Positions 18,929 through 29,754 of a stretch of 64,000 bases of DNA are shown piece after piece (within the stretch, counting starts at the first letter, position 1; each line of letters starts with the position of its first letter). Both the position numbers and the translations under genes were made by a program. Source of the DNA: Rhodobacteraceae bacterium EhC02 (GTDB taxonomy: Bacteria > Pseudomonadota > Alphaproteobacteria > Rhodobacterales > Rhodobacteraceae); assembly GCA_001650895.1 (NCBI GenBank), contig LXYH01000059.1:1-64000 (forward strand). Direction: 5' to 3'. The notes under the pieces were generated by a model. That model had not been told where the DNA came from, did not search any database, and saw only the letters and a program-made list of their open reading frames with translations.

Positions 18929-19067
18929 CAAGCGTGACCGTGGACCGGATCTCCTGCTGGGGGCGCGAAAAATCTTCACCAAGATGCGGTCCGACATAGG
19001 CGTAAATGACAACACCGATTGCTCCAAGGGCAATGAGATAAAGCAGATATTTCAGAATGCGTCTCAT
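18918..19067 (-). CDS. Small single-pass membrane protein
   Basis: 49 aa, starting MRRILKYLLYLIALGAIG: a basic tip, one transmembrane helix (about 5-23), then a short outward or periplasmic tail ending DFSRPQQEIRSTVTLDAD. The ATG at 19067 is preceded by AGGA. Its stop overlaps the next gene's start by 11 bp, a sign of translational coupling with the exported protein. Function unknown; perhaps an assembly partner for the downstream envelope protein. Confidence 0.7.
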   Translation of the reverse strand: MRRILKYLLYLIALGAIGVVIYAYVGPHLGEDFSRPQQEIRSTVTLDAD

Positions 19068-19197
19068 GATGTCCTGCCTGTCAGCCTCTGTGTCCGGGCC
19101 TCTTTGGATCAAGTTATAACTGGCATTTTCCGCAAGATCACGTCATTCAGGCGTGAAACATCAAAAAACGGCGCAACTTGGCCGAAACAGGCATGTG

Positions 19198-19743
19198 ATG
19201 GGCTGGAAACTGAAGAAGACCGTGGTTCTTGTGGGCATGATGGGGGCGGGAAAGACCGCTGTTGGCAAGGCCCTGGCGGCGCGGCTGGACGTCCCCTTTC
19301 TCGATTCGGATGCCGAGATCGAGAAGGCGGCCGCCCGCACCATCCCCGAGATTTTCGCCCGCGATGGCGAACCGTTCTTCCGTCTCAAGGAAAGCCAGGT
19401 CATTGAACGCCTGCTGGATGGCAATCACGGCATCCTGTCCACCGGCGGCGGTGCCTGGATGTCCGAGCGCAATCGCACGGCCATCTCGGGGCGCGGCGTC
19501 GCGGTCTGGCTGGACGCGGACCTGCAATTGCTGTGGCAACGCGTGCGCCACAAGGACAGCCGCCCGCTGCTGCGTACTCCGGATCCCCTGGGCACGCTGC
19601 GCGCGCTCTTCGAGGCGCGCGTGCCCGTCTATGCGCTGGCCGACCTGCAGGTGAAGGTCAAGCCGCGCTACACGATCGAACAGACGGCCGATCAGGTGCT
19701 TGCGGCGCTGCTGACCCGTCCCGATGTGCTGGAGGCCACATGA
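19198..19743 (+). CDS. aroK: Shikimate kinase
   Basis: 181 aa from the ATG at 19198. A GTG at 19153 would add 15 residues. It carries the Walker A motif GMMGAGKT (13-20), the shikimate-binding DSD (36-38), the GGG motif (83-85) and an Arg in the lid region (SRPLLR, about 122). It phosphorylates shikimate at the 3-OH in the pathway to chorismate and aromatic amino acids. The stop overlaps the aroB start as ATGA, so the two pathway enzymes are translated together. Confidence 0.93.
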   Translation: MGWKLKKTVVLVGMMGAGKTAVGKALAARLDVPFLDSDAEIEKAAARTIPEIFARDGEPFFRLKESQVIERLLDGNHGILSTGGGAWMSERNRTAISGRGVAVWLDADLQLLWQRVRHKDSRPLLRTPDPLGTLRALFEARVPVYALADLQVKVKPRYTIEQTADQVLAALLTRPDVLEAT

Positions 19744-20858
19744 CAAGCGAAATCGTCCATGTCCCCTTGGGGGATCGCGCCTATGATGTCCATGTCGGCC
19801 CCGATCTGCTGGACCGGTCGGGCGCGCTGATCGCGCCCTTGCTGCGCCGCCCGCGCGTGGCCGTGATCACGGATGAAAACGTGGCCGCCCTGCATCTGGA
19901 CAGCCTGCGCCGCGGCCTTGCCGCCGAAGGGATCGCGATGGAGGCACTGGTTCTTCCCGCAGGCGAGGCCACCAAAAGCTGGCCGCATCTGACCCGATGC
20001 GTCGAATGGCTGCTGGAGCAGAAGATCGAACGCAAGGATGTGGTGCTGGCCTTCGGTGGTGGCGTGATCGGCGATCTGGCAGGCTTTGCCGCCGCGATCC
20101 TGCGGCGCGGCGTGCGTTTCGTGCAACTGCCCACCAGCCTGCTGGCCCAGGTCGACAGTTCCGTCGGCGGCAAGACCGGTATCAACTCGCCCCATGGCAA
20201 GAACCTTGTCGGCGCCTTTCATCAGCCCAGCCTCGTGCTGGCCGATACGGCGGTTCTGGGCACCCTGACCGAACGCGATTTCCTGGCCGGCTACGGCGAG
20301 GTGGTCAAATACGGCCTGCTGGGGGATCACCAGTTCTTTGAATGGCTTGAGGTCAATGCCTCACGTGCCGCGGCCGGCGACATGGATGCACGGATCAGCG
20401 CCGTGACCCGGTCGGTCCAGATGAAGGCCGCCATCGTCGCGCGGGACGAAACCGAAGAAGGCGAGCGGGCGCTTCTGAATCTCGGGCATACCTTCTGCCA
20501 CGCGCTCGAGGCTGCGACCGGCTACTCGGACCGTCTGCTGCACGGCGAAGGAGTCGCCATCGGCTGCGCCCTCGCGTTCGAGCTGTCATCGCGCCTTGGT
20601 CTTTGTTCGCAAGAGGATCCAAGCCGCCTGCGCGCCCATCTGCGCGACATGAAGATGAAGGTGGATCTGTCTGATATTCCGGGGAAATTGCCTGATGCCG
20701 ACGGGCTGATCGCCCTGATGGCACAAGACAAGAAAGTCTCGGATGGCAAGCTGACCTTCATCCTGGCCCGCGAAATCGGGCAGGCCTTCATCACCAGCGA
20801 TGTGCCACGCGATGTGCTGCACGATCTGCTGACCGACGCGCTGTCCACCCGCCGCTGA
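19740..20858 (+). CDS. aroB: 3-dehydroquinate synthase
   Basis: 372 aa from the ATG at 19740, which overlaps the aroK stop (ATGA). The NAD-binding FGGGVIGDLAGFAA motif, the PTSLLAQVDSSVGGKTGIN signature and metal-binding histidines (NLGHTFCHALE, LLHGEGVAIG) are present. It converts DAHP to 3-dehydroquinate using NAD+ and a divalent metal. An aroK-aroB pair is common in proteobacteria. It is followed by an intergenic repeat and a hairpin facing convergent tyrS. Confidence 0.94.
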   Translation: MTSEIVHVPLGDRAYDVHVGPDLLDRSGALIAPLLRRPRVAVITDENVAALHLDSLRRGLAAEGIAMEALVLPAGEATKSWPHLTRCVEWLLEQKIERKDVVLAFGGGVIGDLAGFAAAILRRGVRFVQLPTSLLAQVDSSVGGKTGINSPHGKNLVGAFHQPSLVLADTAVLGTLTERDFLAGYGEVVKYGLLGDHQFFEWLEVNASRAAAGDMDARISAVTRSVQMKAAIVARDETEEGERALLNLGHTFCHALEAATGYSDRLLHGEGVAIGCALAFELSSRLGLCSQEDPSRLRAHLRDMKMKVDLSDIPGKLPDADGLIALMAQDKKVSDGKLTFILAREIGQAFITSDVPRDVLHDLLTDALSTRR

Positions 20859-20869
20859 TCGCGCCTGCG

Positions 20870-20893
20870 TTCTTCTTGCCGAAAATATCCTCG
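20870..20893 (-). repeat. Dispersed intergenic repeat, copy 1
   Basis: Read on the minus strand this matches GATATTTNNNGCAAGAAGAA, preceded by GAG. Two more copies lie at 28267-28290 and 59505-59528. This copy starts 11 bp after the aroB stop and is followed by a small hairpin (GTCCC/GGGAC, 20900-20912). Confidence 0.6.
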
Positions 20894-20913
20894 GGGGGTG
20901 TCCCGCAGGGACG

Positions 20914-20936
20914 AAGGGGGGCAGACAGCCCCCCTT
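20914..20936. terminator. Hairpin between convergent aroB and tyrS
   Basis: AAGGGGGGC and GCCCCCCTT form a perfect 9-bp stem around AGACA. The stem is strong but lacks a long T tract, so termination is probable rather than certain. It would serve both converging genes. Confidence 0.55.
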
Positions 20937-20944
20937 GCCACATC

Positions 20945-22201
20945 TCAGCCCGCGATGCGCACCAGGGCATGGCGCTTCTTGCCCGCACTCAGCTTGATGG
21001 TGCCTTCAAGGCTTGCAGCATCCAGCAGCAGGCCCGCATCGGTCACCTCGGCATCGTTCAGGCGCGCGCCGCCTTCGGCGATCAGGCGCTTGGCCTCCTT
21101 GCCCGAGGCCGCCAGGCCGCTGCGCACGATCAGCTGCACGATGGAAATGCCGTCGCCCACCTCGGCCGTTGTCAGGTCCAGCGTGGGCAGATCCTCGCCC
21201 ACACCGCCCTTTTCGAACACCTCGCGCGCCGTGGCTTCCGCCGCCGCTGCCGCTTCGGCCCCGTGCAGCAGGGTCGTCACCTCATTGGCCAGGATGATCT
21301 TGGCCGCGTTGATCTCGGACCCCTGCAGCGCGCCCAGGCGGTCGCATTCCTCGACGGGCAGGTCGGTGTAAAGCTTCAGGAAACGGCCCGTGTCGGCATC
21401 GGTCGTGTTGCGCCAGAATTGCCAGAAATTGTAGGGCGACAGCATGTCGGCGTTCAGCCAGATCGCGCCGCCCGCGGACTTGCCCATCTTGCGCCCGTCG
21501 CTCGTGGTCAGCAGCGGCGTCGTCAGCCCGAACACCTGGGCATCGACGACGCGGCGCGTCAGGTCGATTCCGTTGACGATATTGCCCCACTGGTCCGATC
21601 CGCCCATCTGCAGACGCACGCCATAACGGCGGTTCAGCTCCATGAAATCATAGGCCTGCAGGATCATGTAGTTGAATTCGAGGAAGGACAGCGACTTGTC
21701 GGGATCGTTCAGCCGGGATTTCACGCTGTCGAAACTCAGCATGCGGTTGATCGAGAAATGCCGCCCGATGTCGCGCAGGAATTCAAGATAGTTCAGGTTG
21801 TCCAGCCATTCGGCATTGTTCAGCATGACAGCACCCGTGGCGCTGTCGCCGTAATCAAGGTAGCGGCCGAAGACCTGTCCCATCCCGGCGATGTTCTCGT
21901 CGATCTGCGCCGGGCTCAGCATCGGGCGCTCGTCGGAACGGAAGCTGGGATCGCCCACCTTGGTGGTGCCGCCGCCCATCAGCGTGACAGGTTTGTGCCC
22001 GGTCTTTTGCAGCCAGCGCAGCAGCATGATGTTCAGTAGATGCCCCACATGCAGCGATTTCGCCGTGGCGTCATAACCGATATAGGCCGGAACCACCCCC
22101 GCGATCAGCGCATCGTCCAGCCCCTGCAGGTCGGTGCAATCGGACAGAAATCCGCGCGCGGTGATGATGCGCAGGAATTCCGATTTCGGGCGGTAGGTCA
22201 T
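20945..22201 (-). CDS. tyrS: Tyrosyl-tRNA synthetase
   Basis: 418 aa from the ATG at 22201 (MTYRPKSEF), preceded by GAGAG. Class I signatures are HVGH (51-54) and KMGKS (238-242). The tyrosine-binding YMILQAYDF and [10 protein letters not shown] motifs and a C-terminal S4-like RNA-binding domain (about 350-418) are present. It charges tRNA-Tyr. The gene diverges from anmK across about 100 bp. Confidence 0.95.
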   Translation of the reverse strand: MTYRPKSEFLRIITARGFLSDCTDLQGLDDALIAGVVPAYIGYDATAKSLHVGHLLNIMLLRWLQKTGHKPVTLMGGGTTKVGDPSFRSDERPMLSPAQIDENIAGMGQVFGRYLDYGDSATGAVMLNNAEWLDNLNYLEFLRDIGRHFSINRMLSFDSVKSRLNDPDKSLSFLEFNYMILQAYDFMELNRRYGVRLQMGGSDQWGNIVNGIDLTRRVVDAQVFGLTTPLLTTSDGRKMGKSAGGAIWLNADMLSPYNFWQFWRNTTDADTGRFLKLYTDLPVEECDRLGALQGSEINAAKIILANEVTTLLHGAEAAAAAEATAREVFEKGGVGEDLPTLDLTTAEVGDGISIVQLIVRSGLAASGKEAKRLIAEGGARLNDAEVTDAGLLLDAASLEGTIKLSAGKKRHALVRIAG

Positions 22202-22232
22202 CTCTCTTGTCCCTCGGTGGTTTGCGCGGCAT

Positions 22233-22260
22233 GTATAATGACCAGGGCGGTATATGCAAA
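22233..22260 (-). promoter_or_regulatory. Candidate tyrS promoter
   Basis: On the minus strand TTGCAT is followed 17 bp later by ATACAT/TATACA, 30-60 bp before the tyrS start. A TATAAT on the plus strand (22234-22239) could serve anmK. Assigned from consensus only. Confidence 0.35.
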
Positions 22261-22305
22261 CCGCTATTGAGGGTGGAATTGGTCGGTCTGGGCAGGGGTG
22301 CAGAA

Positions 22306-23403
22306 ATGCGAGAAGCAAGGGTGATCCGCGCGCTGGGGGCCATGTCGGGTACCTCGCTTGACGGTGTGGATGCCGCCGTGGTCGAGACCGATGGCGAGAT
22401 GATTGCGGCCTTCGGACCCGTGGCCTACCGCGCCTATTCCGCGCAGGAACAGGCCGTACTGCGCGCGGTCTTGGGCAAATGGCCTGGCGATGACGGGCTG
22501 GAGGAGGCGCAGGCGCTGGTCGAGGCGGCCCATCACGCGGTTCTGTCCGGCTTTGAAGGGGTGGAGCTTGTGGGCTTTCACGGCCAGACCCTGGCCCACG
22601 ATCCGGGCGGGCGCGGCACGCATCAGCTTGGCGATGGCGCGGCGCTGTCGGAACGGCTTGGCCTGCCGGTGGTCTGGGATTTCCGGTCCGCCGATGTGCG
22701 TCTGGGCGGGCAGGGCGCGCCGCTGGCGCCCTTCTTCCATTTCGCCTGCGCCAAATGGATCGGGGCCAGCGAACCCCTTGCTTTCCTCAACCTTGGCGGG
22801 GTCGGCAACCTGACCTGGGTCGATCCGGCCTACGCCCGCCCCGAGGATGAAGGCGCGTTGCTGGCCTTCGACACGGGTCCCGCCAATGCGCCGATCAATG
22901 ATCTGGTCCATGCGCGTCTTGGCCTGAGCTATGACAAGGGCGGCCAGCTTGCCGCGCGCGGCAAGGTCGTGGATGGCGCGCTGGAGCTGTTTCTGGACGA
23001 GCCCTATTTCCTGAAGATGCCGCCCAAGTCGCTGGATCGCGACGCCTTTGCCGACATGCTGGACCTTGTGCGCGAACTGGATGATGCCGATGCCGCGGCC
23101 ACCATGACCGCGATGGCCGCCGCCGCCGTCATGCGCGGGATGGAACATTGCCCCATCCCGCCCGCGAGGCTTCTGGTCACCGGGGGCGGTCGGCACAATC
23201 CGGTGATGATGCAGATGCTGCGCGCGGGTCTGGATTGCCCCGTCGATCCGGTCGAGGCGGTGGGGCTGGACGGTGACATGCTCGAGGCGCAGGCCTTCGC
23301 CTATCTGGCGGTCAGGGTCGCGCGCGGGCTGCCGACGTCCTGTCCGGCGACAACGGGTGTGCGCGCCGCCGTCGGCGGAGGCATCTTGAGCGGGAAGCGT
23401 TAG
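22306..23403 (+). CDS. anmK: Anhydro-N-acetylmuramic acid kinase
   Basis: 365 aa from the ATG at 22306 ([20 protein letters not shown]), with GCAGGGG upstream. The ATP-binding [12 protein letters not shown], the [10 protein letters not shown] motif, [11 protein letters not shown] and VTGGGRHNP match AnmK. It hydrolyses and phosphorylates 1,6-anhydroMurNAc, recycling cell-wall fragments to MurNAc-6-phosphate. Its stop codon lies inside the GTTAGCGCTAAC palindrome that precedes zwf. No murQ is adjacent. Confidence 0.92.
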   Translation: MREARVIRALGAMSGTSLDGVDAAVVETDGEMIAAFGPVAYRAYSAQEQAVLRAVLGKWPGDDGLEEAQALVEAAHHAVLSGFEGVELVGFHGQTLAHDPGGRGTHQLGDGAALSERLGLPVVWDFRSADVRLGGQGAPLAPFFHFACAKWIGASEPLAFLNLGGVGNLTWVDPAYARPEDEGALLAFDTGPANAPINDLVHARLGLSYDKGGQLAARGKVVDGALELFLDEPYFLKMPPKSLDRDAFADMLDLVRELDDADAAATMTAMAAAAVMRGMEHCPIPPARLLVTGGGRHNPVMMQMLRAGLDCPVDPVEAVGLDGDMLEAQAFAYLAVRVARGLPTSCPATTGVRAAVGGGILSGKR

Positions 23404-23410
23404 CGCTAAC
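23399..23410. promoter_or_regulatory. GTTAGCGCTAAC palindrome upstream of zwf (probable central-carbon operator)
   Basis: A perfect 12-bp palindrome 130-141 bp before the zwf start, followed by a T-rich stretch. Nearly the same sequence appears twice before eno. The shape, with a central CG, is typical of LacI-family operators and compatible with CceR, described as controlling central carbon genes in Rhodobacter. The assignment is from memory of that regulon, not from a search. Confidence 0.6.
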
Positions 23411-23456
23411 ATTTTTTTGATGCATGGGGTTTTGCAGCCATTGTGCCCGTGTCCAA

Positions 23457-23473
23457 GCATGATAGAGTCATGC
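23457..23473. promoter_or_regulatory. Inverted repeat in the zwf leader
   Basis: GCATGA and TCATGC flank TAGAG, 67-83 bp before the zwf start. It may be a second operator or a small hairpin in the mRNA leader. Confidence 0.35.
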
Positions 23474-23539
23474 CCGGAACACGCAGGGCGCAACCCCGGT
23501 GGGCACCGCGCAACCTGTTGAAACACAAGGGCTGTTCTG

Positions 23540-24994
23540 ATGGCATCTCGGGTCATTCCGGTCGATCCTTTCGATCTGGTCATCTTTGGCGGCACCGGCG
23601 ATCTGGCGCGGCGCAAGATCCTTCCGGCCCTCTTCCGGCGATATTGCGCCGGTCAGATGCAGCCCGGCACCCGCCTCATCGGCGCGGCGCGCGCCGAGAT
23701 GTCCGATGCCGATTACCGTGAATTCGTGGCCCAGGCGCTGGATGAATTCGACACCGCCCATGCCCATGCGCCCGAACAGCGCGCGGCCTTTCTGGCCGAT
23801 CTGCATTACGTCACGCTGGATGCGATGGGCGATGAGGGGTGGGCGCGGCTGGCCGGGCTGATGTCGCGCGACCGGATCAAGGCCTATTACTTCTCGGTCG
23901 GGCCGGGTCTTTTCGGGCCGCTGGCGGAACGGCTGCACCGTCACGGCATGGCGGACGAAGGGGCGCGCATCGTCGTGGAAAAGCCGTTTGGCCGCGATCT
24001 GGACACCGCGCGCACCCTCAACCGGACGCTGGCGCAGCATTTCGACGAAAGCCAGATCTACCGGATCGACCACTACCTGGGCAAGGAAACCGTTCAGAAC
24101 CTGATGGCGATACGCTTCGGCAACATGCTGTTCGAGCCGCTGTGGAACAGCCAGTACGTCGATCACATCCAGATCACCGTGGCCGAAACCGTGGGCGTGG
24201 GCGGGCGCGGCGATTACTATGACCGCGCGGGGGCCATGCGCGACATGGTACAGAACCACCTGATGCAGCTTTTGTGCCTGATCGCGATGGAACCGCCGGC
24301 CAAGTTCGACCCGTCCGCGGTGCGCGATGAAAAGCTCAAGGTGATCCGCGCACTGGATCCGGTAGCCCCGGCCCAGATCGTGCGCGGCCAGTACCGCGCG
24401 GATGGCGACAAGCCGGGTTACCGCGATCACGTGGAAAACCCGTCCTCGACCACCGAAAGCTTCGTGGCGCTCAAGGCGCATATCAGCAACTGGCGATGGG
24501 CGGGCACGCCCTTCTACCTGCGCACCGGCAAGCGGCTGCGCGCGCGCACCTCGGAAATCGCGGTGGTGTTCAAGGAAGCGCCCCATTCGATCTTCGGGGC
24601 CGAGGCGGGGCGGCATCGCAACATCCTGACGATCCGGCTGCAACCCAACGAGGGGATCGACCTGGACGTGACCATCAAGGAGCCGGGTCCGGGCGGCATG
24701 CGCCTTGTCGATGTGCCACTGGACATGACCTTCACCGAGGCGCTGGGACCCGACGCCGAGGATGTGCCGGACGCCTATGAACGGCTGATCATGGATGTGA
24801 TCCGGGGCAACCAGACCCTGTTCATGCGCGGTGACGAGGTCGAGGCGGCCTGGGCCTGGACCGATCCGATCATCGCGGATTGGGAAGCGGCGGGAACCGA
24901 TCCGGTGCTCTACGATTCCGGCAGTGCGGGCCCCGAAGAGGCCCTGGCCCTGATGCACCGCGACGGCCGCCGCTGGCGGGAGATACGATCATGA
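23540..24994 (+). CDS. zwf: Glucose-6-phosphate 1-dehydrogenase
   Basis: 484 aa. The NADP-binding GGTGDLARRK (17-26), EKPFG (147-151) and catalytic RIDHYLGKE (175-183) motifs are all present. It oxidises glucose-6-phosphate to 6-phosphogluconolactone, the entry to the Entner-Doudoroff and oxidative pentose phosphate routes. It is the first gene of zwf-pgl-pgi, with ATGA overlaps to pgl. A GTTAGCGCTAAC operator-like site lies upstream, suggesting sugar-dependent control. Confidence 0.95.
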   Translation: MASRVIPVDPFDLVIFGGTGDLARRKILPALFRRYCAGQMQPGTRLIGAARAEMSDADYREFVAQALDEFDTAHAHAPEQRAAFLADLHYVTLDAMGDEGWARLAGLMSRDRIKAYYFSVGPGLFGPLAERLHRHGMADEGARIVVEKPFGRDLDTARTLNRTLAQHFDESQIYRIDHYLGKETVQNLMAIRFGNMLFEPLWNSQYVDHIQITVAETVGVGGRGDYYDRAGAMRDMVQNHLMQLLCLIAMEPPAKFDPSAVRDEKLKVIRALDPVAPAQIVRGQYRADGDKPGYRDHVENPSSTTESFVALKAHISNWRWAGTPFYLRTGKRLRARTSEIAVVFKEAPHSIFGAEAGRHRNILTIRLQPNEGIDLDVTIKEPGPGGMRLVDVPLDMTFTEALGPDAEDVPDAYERLIMDVIRGNQTLFMRGDEVEAAWAWTDPIIADWEAAGTDPVLYDSGSAGPEEALALMHRDGRRWREIRS

Positions 24995-25668
24995 CCCTGA
25001 ACGAATACCCCGATGCCGAGATGCTGGCGATCAACCTGGCCAATATCATCGCCGGCAAGCTGAGCGCGACCTTGATGCACGAGGACCGCGCCACGCTCGT
25101 GGTGCCCGGCGGCACCACGCCGGGGCCGATCTTCGATGCGCTTTGCGATGCCGATCTGGACTGGTCCCGCGTCGATGTCATGCTCAGCGATGAACGCTGG
25201 GTGCCCGAGGACGATCCCCGCTCGAACGCGGCGCTGGTGCGGCAGCGGCTGCTGACCGGGCGCGCGGCCCAGGCGACGTTCCTGCCGTTCTACGCGGGCG
25301 GCGACGACCCCGAGGACGTGCTGTCCGAGGTCGAGGCCATGATCCTGCCGCATCTGCCGATTTCGGTCGCCCTTCTGGGGATGGGGGCCGACATGCACAC
25401 GGCCAGCCTGTTCCCGCGCGGCGACAACCTGCGCCTGGCACTGGACCCCGGTGCGCCCATCCTTGTCAGCATGCGCGCGCCCGGTCTTGACTGCACCCGC
25501 GTCAGCCTGAGCGCGCGGGTGCTGCGCGATGCGCTGAACCTGCACCTGGTCATCACCGGGGCCGAAAAACACGCGGCGCTGGACCGCGCCTTGCGCCTGC
25601 CACCCGAAGAGGCCCCGGTGGCGGCGATCCTGGACGAGGCCGAGGTACATTGGGCAGACGAGCGATGA
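24991..25668 (+). CDS. pgl: 6-phosphogluconolactonase
   Basis: 225 aa from the ATG at 24991, overlapping the zwf stop. The [15 protein letters not shown] motif, [18 protein letters not shown] and [15 protein letters not shown] are signatures of the NagB-like lactonase fold. It hydrolyses 6-phosphogluconolactone to 6-phosphogluconate, directly following Zwf. The stop overlaps the pgi start as ATGA, so all three enzymes are coupled. Confidence 0.94.
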   Translation: MTLNEYPDAEMLAINLANIIAGKLSATLMHEDRATLVVPGGTTPGPIFDALCDADLDWSRVDVMLSDERWVPEDDPRSNAALVRQRLLTGRAAQATFLPFYAGGDDPEDVLSEVEAMILPHLPISVALLGMGADMHTASLFPRGDNLRLALDPGAPILVSMRAPGLDCTRVSLSARVLRDALNLHLVITGAEKHAALDRALRLPPEEAPVAAILDEAEVHWADER

Positions 25669-27281
25669 CATTGAAGATAGATGCGTGCTGGTCACGCCTG
25701 GACAGCTTGAAAGACACCGCGACAGCGCGTCCGATCCTGTCGCTTTTCGATGACCCCGACCGTGCCGGCGCGTTTTCCGCCCGCTTTGACGGGATGCTGT
25801 TCGACTATTCCAAGACCGCCATTGATGCGGCGACACGCGCGGCCCTGCTGGACCTGGCGCAGGCGGCGAATGTCGAAGGGCGGCGCGCGGCCATGTTCGG
25901 GGGCGACAGGATCAACGAAACCGAAGGGCGCGCCGTCCTGCATACGGCCCTGCGCGCACCGGCGGATGCGGCGGTTTTCGTCGACGGTCAGGATGTCATG
26001 CCCGCTGTGCGCCACACGCTGGACCGGATGCAGGATTTCGCCGATGCGCTGCGGTCGGGCCGGATCACGGGGCAGGGCGGCACGATCACCGATGTGGTCA
26101 ATATCGGGATCGGCGGTTCGGACCTGGGTCCGGCCATGGCCGTGCTGGCGCTGGCACCTTACCATGACGGGCCGCGCTGCCATTTCGTGTCGAACGTGGA
26201 TGGTGCGCATGTCTCGGATACGCTCAAGGGGCTGGACCCGGCGCGCACCTTGCTGATCATCGCGTCCAAGACCTTCACGACGATCGAGACGATGACCAAT
26301 GCCCGCACCGCGCGCGACTGGCTGGCAGCCAGCGTCGCCGATCCGGGCGCGCAATGCGTGGCGCTCTCTTCGGCCACCGACAAGGCTGGCGCCTTCGGGA
26401 TCGCCGCCGACCGCGTCTTCGGGTTCGAGGATTGGGTCGGGGGGCGCTATTCCATGTGGGGGCCGATCGGGCTGTCGCTGATGCTGGCCATAGGCCCCGC
26501 GCGCTTCCGCGAGATGCTGTCCGGGGCGGCGGCGATGGACGCGCATTTCCGGCAGGCGCCGCTGGCGGAAAACCTGCCCGTGCTTCTGGCCCTGACAGGG
26601 GTCTGGCACCGGCAGGTGCTGGGCCATGCCAGCCGCGCGGTGCTGCCCTATGATCAGCGCCTGTCGCGACTACCCGCCTATCTTCAGCAGCTCGAGATGG
26701 AAAGCAACGGCAAGCGCGTGGCGATGGATGGCCGCGATCTGGCGCGCCCCTCGGGTCCGGTGGTCTGGGGCGAACCCGGCACCAATGGGCAGCACGCCTT
26801 TTATCAGCTGATCCATCAGGGCACGGATGTGGTGCCCTGCGAGTTCCTGATCGCGGCCAGGGGGCATGAGCCGGAACTGGCCCATCAGCACCGCCTGCTG
26901 ATCGCCAATTGCCTGGCCCAGTCCGAAGCGTTGATGCGGGGCCGCAGCCTAGACGAGGCGCGCGCCATGATGGCCGCCAAGGGCCTGTCGGGGGCCGAGC
27001 TTGAACGCCAGGCGCGCCACCGGGTCTTTCCGGGCAACCGGCCTTCGGTCACGCTGGCCTATGACCGGCTGACGCCCCGCCGGCTTGGCCAGATCGTGGC
27101 ACTTTATGAACACCGGGTCTTTGTCGAAGGGGTGATCCTGGGGATCAACAGCTTCGATCAATGGGGGGTGGAGCTGGGCAAGGAACTGGCAACTGCGCTG
27201 CAGCCGCTGCTGGAGGGGGGCGATGCCGGGGGCAAGGACGGCTCGACCCGCGCGCTGATAGGGTTTCTGACGGGTCAGTGA
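25665..27281 (+). CDS. pgi: Glucose-6-phosphate isomerase
   Basis: 538 aa from the ATG at 25665 ([12 protein letters not shown]). Pgi signatures include [58 protein letters not shown] and a C-terminal [14 protein letters not shown]. It interconverts glucose-6-phosphate and fructose-6-phosphate, letting gluconeogenic or fructose carbon reach Zwf. It is the last gene of the zwf-pgl-pgi operon. Confidence 0.95.
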   Translation: MTLKIDACWSRLDSLKDTATARPILSLFDDPDRAGAFSARFDGMLFDYSKTAIDAATRAALLDLAQAANVEGRRAAMFGGDRINETEGRAVLHTALRAPADAAVFVDGQDVMPAVRHTLDRMQDFADALRSGRITGQGGTITDVVNIGIGGSDLGPAMAVLALAPYHDGPRCHFVSNVDGAHVSDTLKGLDPARTLLIIASKTFTTIETMTNARTARDWLAASVADPGAQCVALSSATDKAGAFGIAADRVFGFEDWVGGRYSMWGPIGLSLMLAIGPARFREMLSGAAAMDAHFRQAPLAENLPVLLALTGVWHRQVLGHASRAVLPYDQRLSRLPAYLQQLEMESNGKRVAMDGRDLARPSGPVVWGEPGTNGQHAFYQLIHQGTDVVPCEFLIAARGHEPELAHQHRLLIANCLAQSEALMRGRSLDEARAMMAAKGLSGAELERQARHRVFPGNRPSVTLAYDRLTPRRLGQIVALYEHRVFVEGVILGINSFDQWGVELGKELATALQPLLEGGDAGGKDGSTRALIGFLTGQ

Positions 27282-27314
27282 CCGGCCCCGATGCATGGGG
27301 GATGCAGGGCAGGT

Positions 27315-27473
27315 TCAACCGTGCAGGGCCAGAAGCCAGCCCCCCGCCATCACCAGGGCCAGAAGGGCAAGGGCCAGGCATTCACCGCGCTGCAGGCCGC
27401 GTCGCCCTTGGTCGGGCGCGGTCTTGGTGCGGATGGTCCGGGGATGATCCTTGTCTGGGCCCGACGGTCGCAT
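27315..27473 (-). CDS. Small tail-anchored membrane protein
   Basis: 52 aa. The ATG at 27473 follows a perfect AGGAGG. The first 30 residues are hydrophilic and basic (MRPSGPDKDHPRTIRTKTAP), followed by one hydrophobic helix (about 33-51, CLALALLALVMAGGWLLALH). It lies between pgi and the fasciclin gene, reading against pgi. Function unknown. The ribosome binding site and transmembrane pattern support a real gene. Confidence 0.65.
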   Translation of the reverse strand: MRPSGPDKDHPRTIRTKTAPDQGRRGLQRGECLALALLALVMAGGWLLALHG

Positions 27474-27579
27474 GACGCCTCCTTCTGGAACCGGGGCCGG
27501 GATCTGCTGCCACAGACACCCGACCCCGCCGATGACCGCCCGCCGCTGGAAGAGCCGGACAGGCGGTCAAACCCCTTGA

Positions 27580-28131
27580 TCACCTGGGCACGAGCACCGT
27601 GTTGACCACATGGATCACGCCATTGGACTGCACCACATCCGAGATCGTGACGCGTGCGGCATTGCCGCTTTCGTCATAGATATAGAGGTTGCGCCCCTTG
27701 ACCTGCGCCGACAGCGCATCGCCCGAGACCGCGTTGAAGTGATAAAAGCCGTCGGCGCTGGCACGGGCGCGCGCGGCGATCTGCGCGGTGGACATGTTGC
27801 CCGCCACCACATGCGCGGTCAGCACCTTCTGCAGCATCCCGAGGTTCTCGGGCTTCAGAAGTGTCTCGACCGTACCGGCGGGCAGGGCGGCGAAGGCGTC
27901 ATTGACCGGGGCAAAGACGGTGAAGGGGCCGGGGCCCTGCAATGTCTCGACCAGGCCCGCGGCCTGCACGGCGGCGACCAGCGTGGTGTGATCTGCCGAA
28001 TTGACGGCGTTTTCGACGATGTTGCGGGTGTCGAACATGTCCGCGCCGCCGACCTGCGGATTGGCGGCCATGGCGGTGGATGCGGCGGTCAGGCTTGCGG
28101 CCAGAACGAGGGCCTTGAAGGTCTGTGTCAT
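27580..28131 (-). CDS. Exported fasciclin (FAS1) domain protein
   Basis: 183 aa. The ATG at 28131 (MTQTFKALVLAASL) is preceded by AGGGAG and starts a signal peptide cut after AMA (about residue 23). One FAS1 domain fills the rest (about 35-183), with the H1 motif FTVFAPVNDAFAALP and the H2-like VIHVVNTVLVP at the C-terminus. FAS1 proteins act in adhesion or bind small ligands in the periplasm or on the surface. Upstream in-frame ATGs are less likely given the ribosome binding site. Confidence 0.85.
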   Translation of the reverse strand: MTQTFKALVLAASLTAASTAMAANPQVGGADMFDTRNIVENAVNSADHTTLVAAVQAAGLVETLQGPGPFTVFAPVNDAFAALPAGTVETLLKPENLGMLQKVLTAHVVAGNMSTAQIAARARASADGFYHFNAVSGDALSAQVKGRNLYIYDESGNAARVTISDVVQSNGVIHVVNTVLVPR

Positions 28132-28266
28132 CGATATCTCCCTTTTCATGTGGTGCCCCTGTCGAAGCGGGCATGTCACAGTCACGGGCGGGAGAGGCCG
28201 AGAGTTTCAGCGCAGGCGTTATTTTTTCGAATGGTCAGCCCGGCGGCAGGGTCGGCCCGCCTTCGG

Positions 28267-28290
28267 CGAGGATATTTGAAGCAAGAAGAA
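28267..28290 (+). repeat. Dispersed intergenic repeat, copy 2
   Basis: CGAGGATATTT followed by GAA and GCAAGAAGAA; matches the copies at 20870-20893 and 59505-59528. It lies downstream of eno on the opposite strand, just beyond the eno terminator. Confidence 0.6.
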
Positions 28291-28296
28291 AGCGGC

Positions 28297-28331
28297 AAAA
28301 AAGAAGGGCGGCCCTGCGCAGGCCGCCCCTT
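28297..28331 (-). terminator. Rho-independent terminator of eno
   Basis: On the minus strand a GGGCGGCC/GGCCGCCC stem around TGCGCA-type loop bases is followed by CTTCTTTTTT. It starts about 24 bp after the eno stop. Confidence 0.85.
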
Positions 28332-28354
28332 GTAGACACGGGTTTGTCCGAGGG

Positions 28355-29749
<1,395 letters not shown>

Positions 29750-29754
<5 letters not shown>

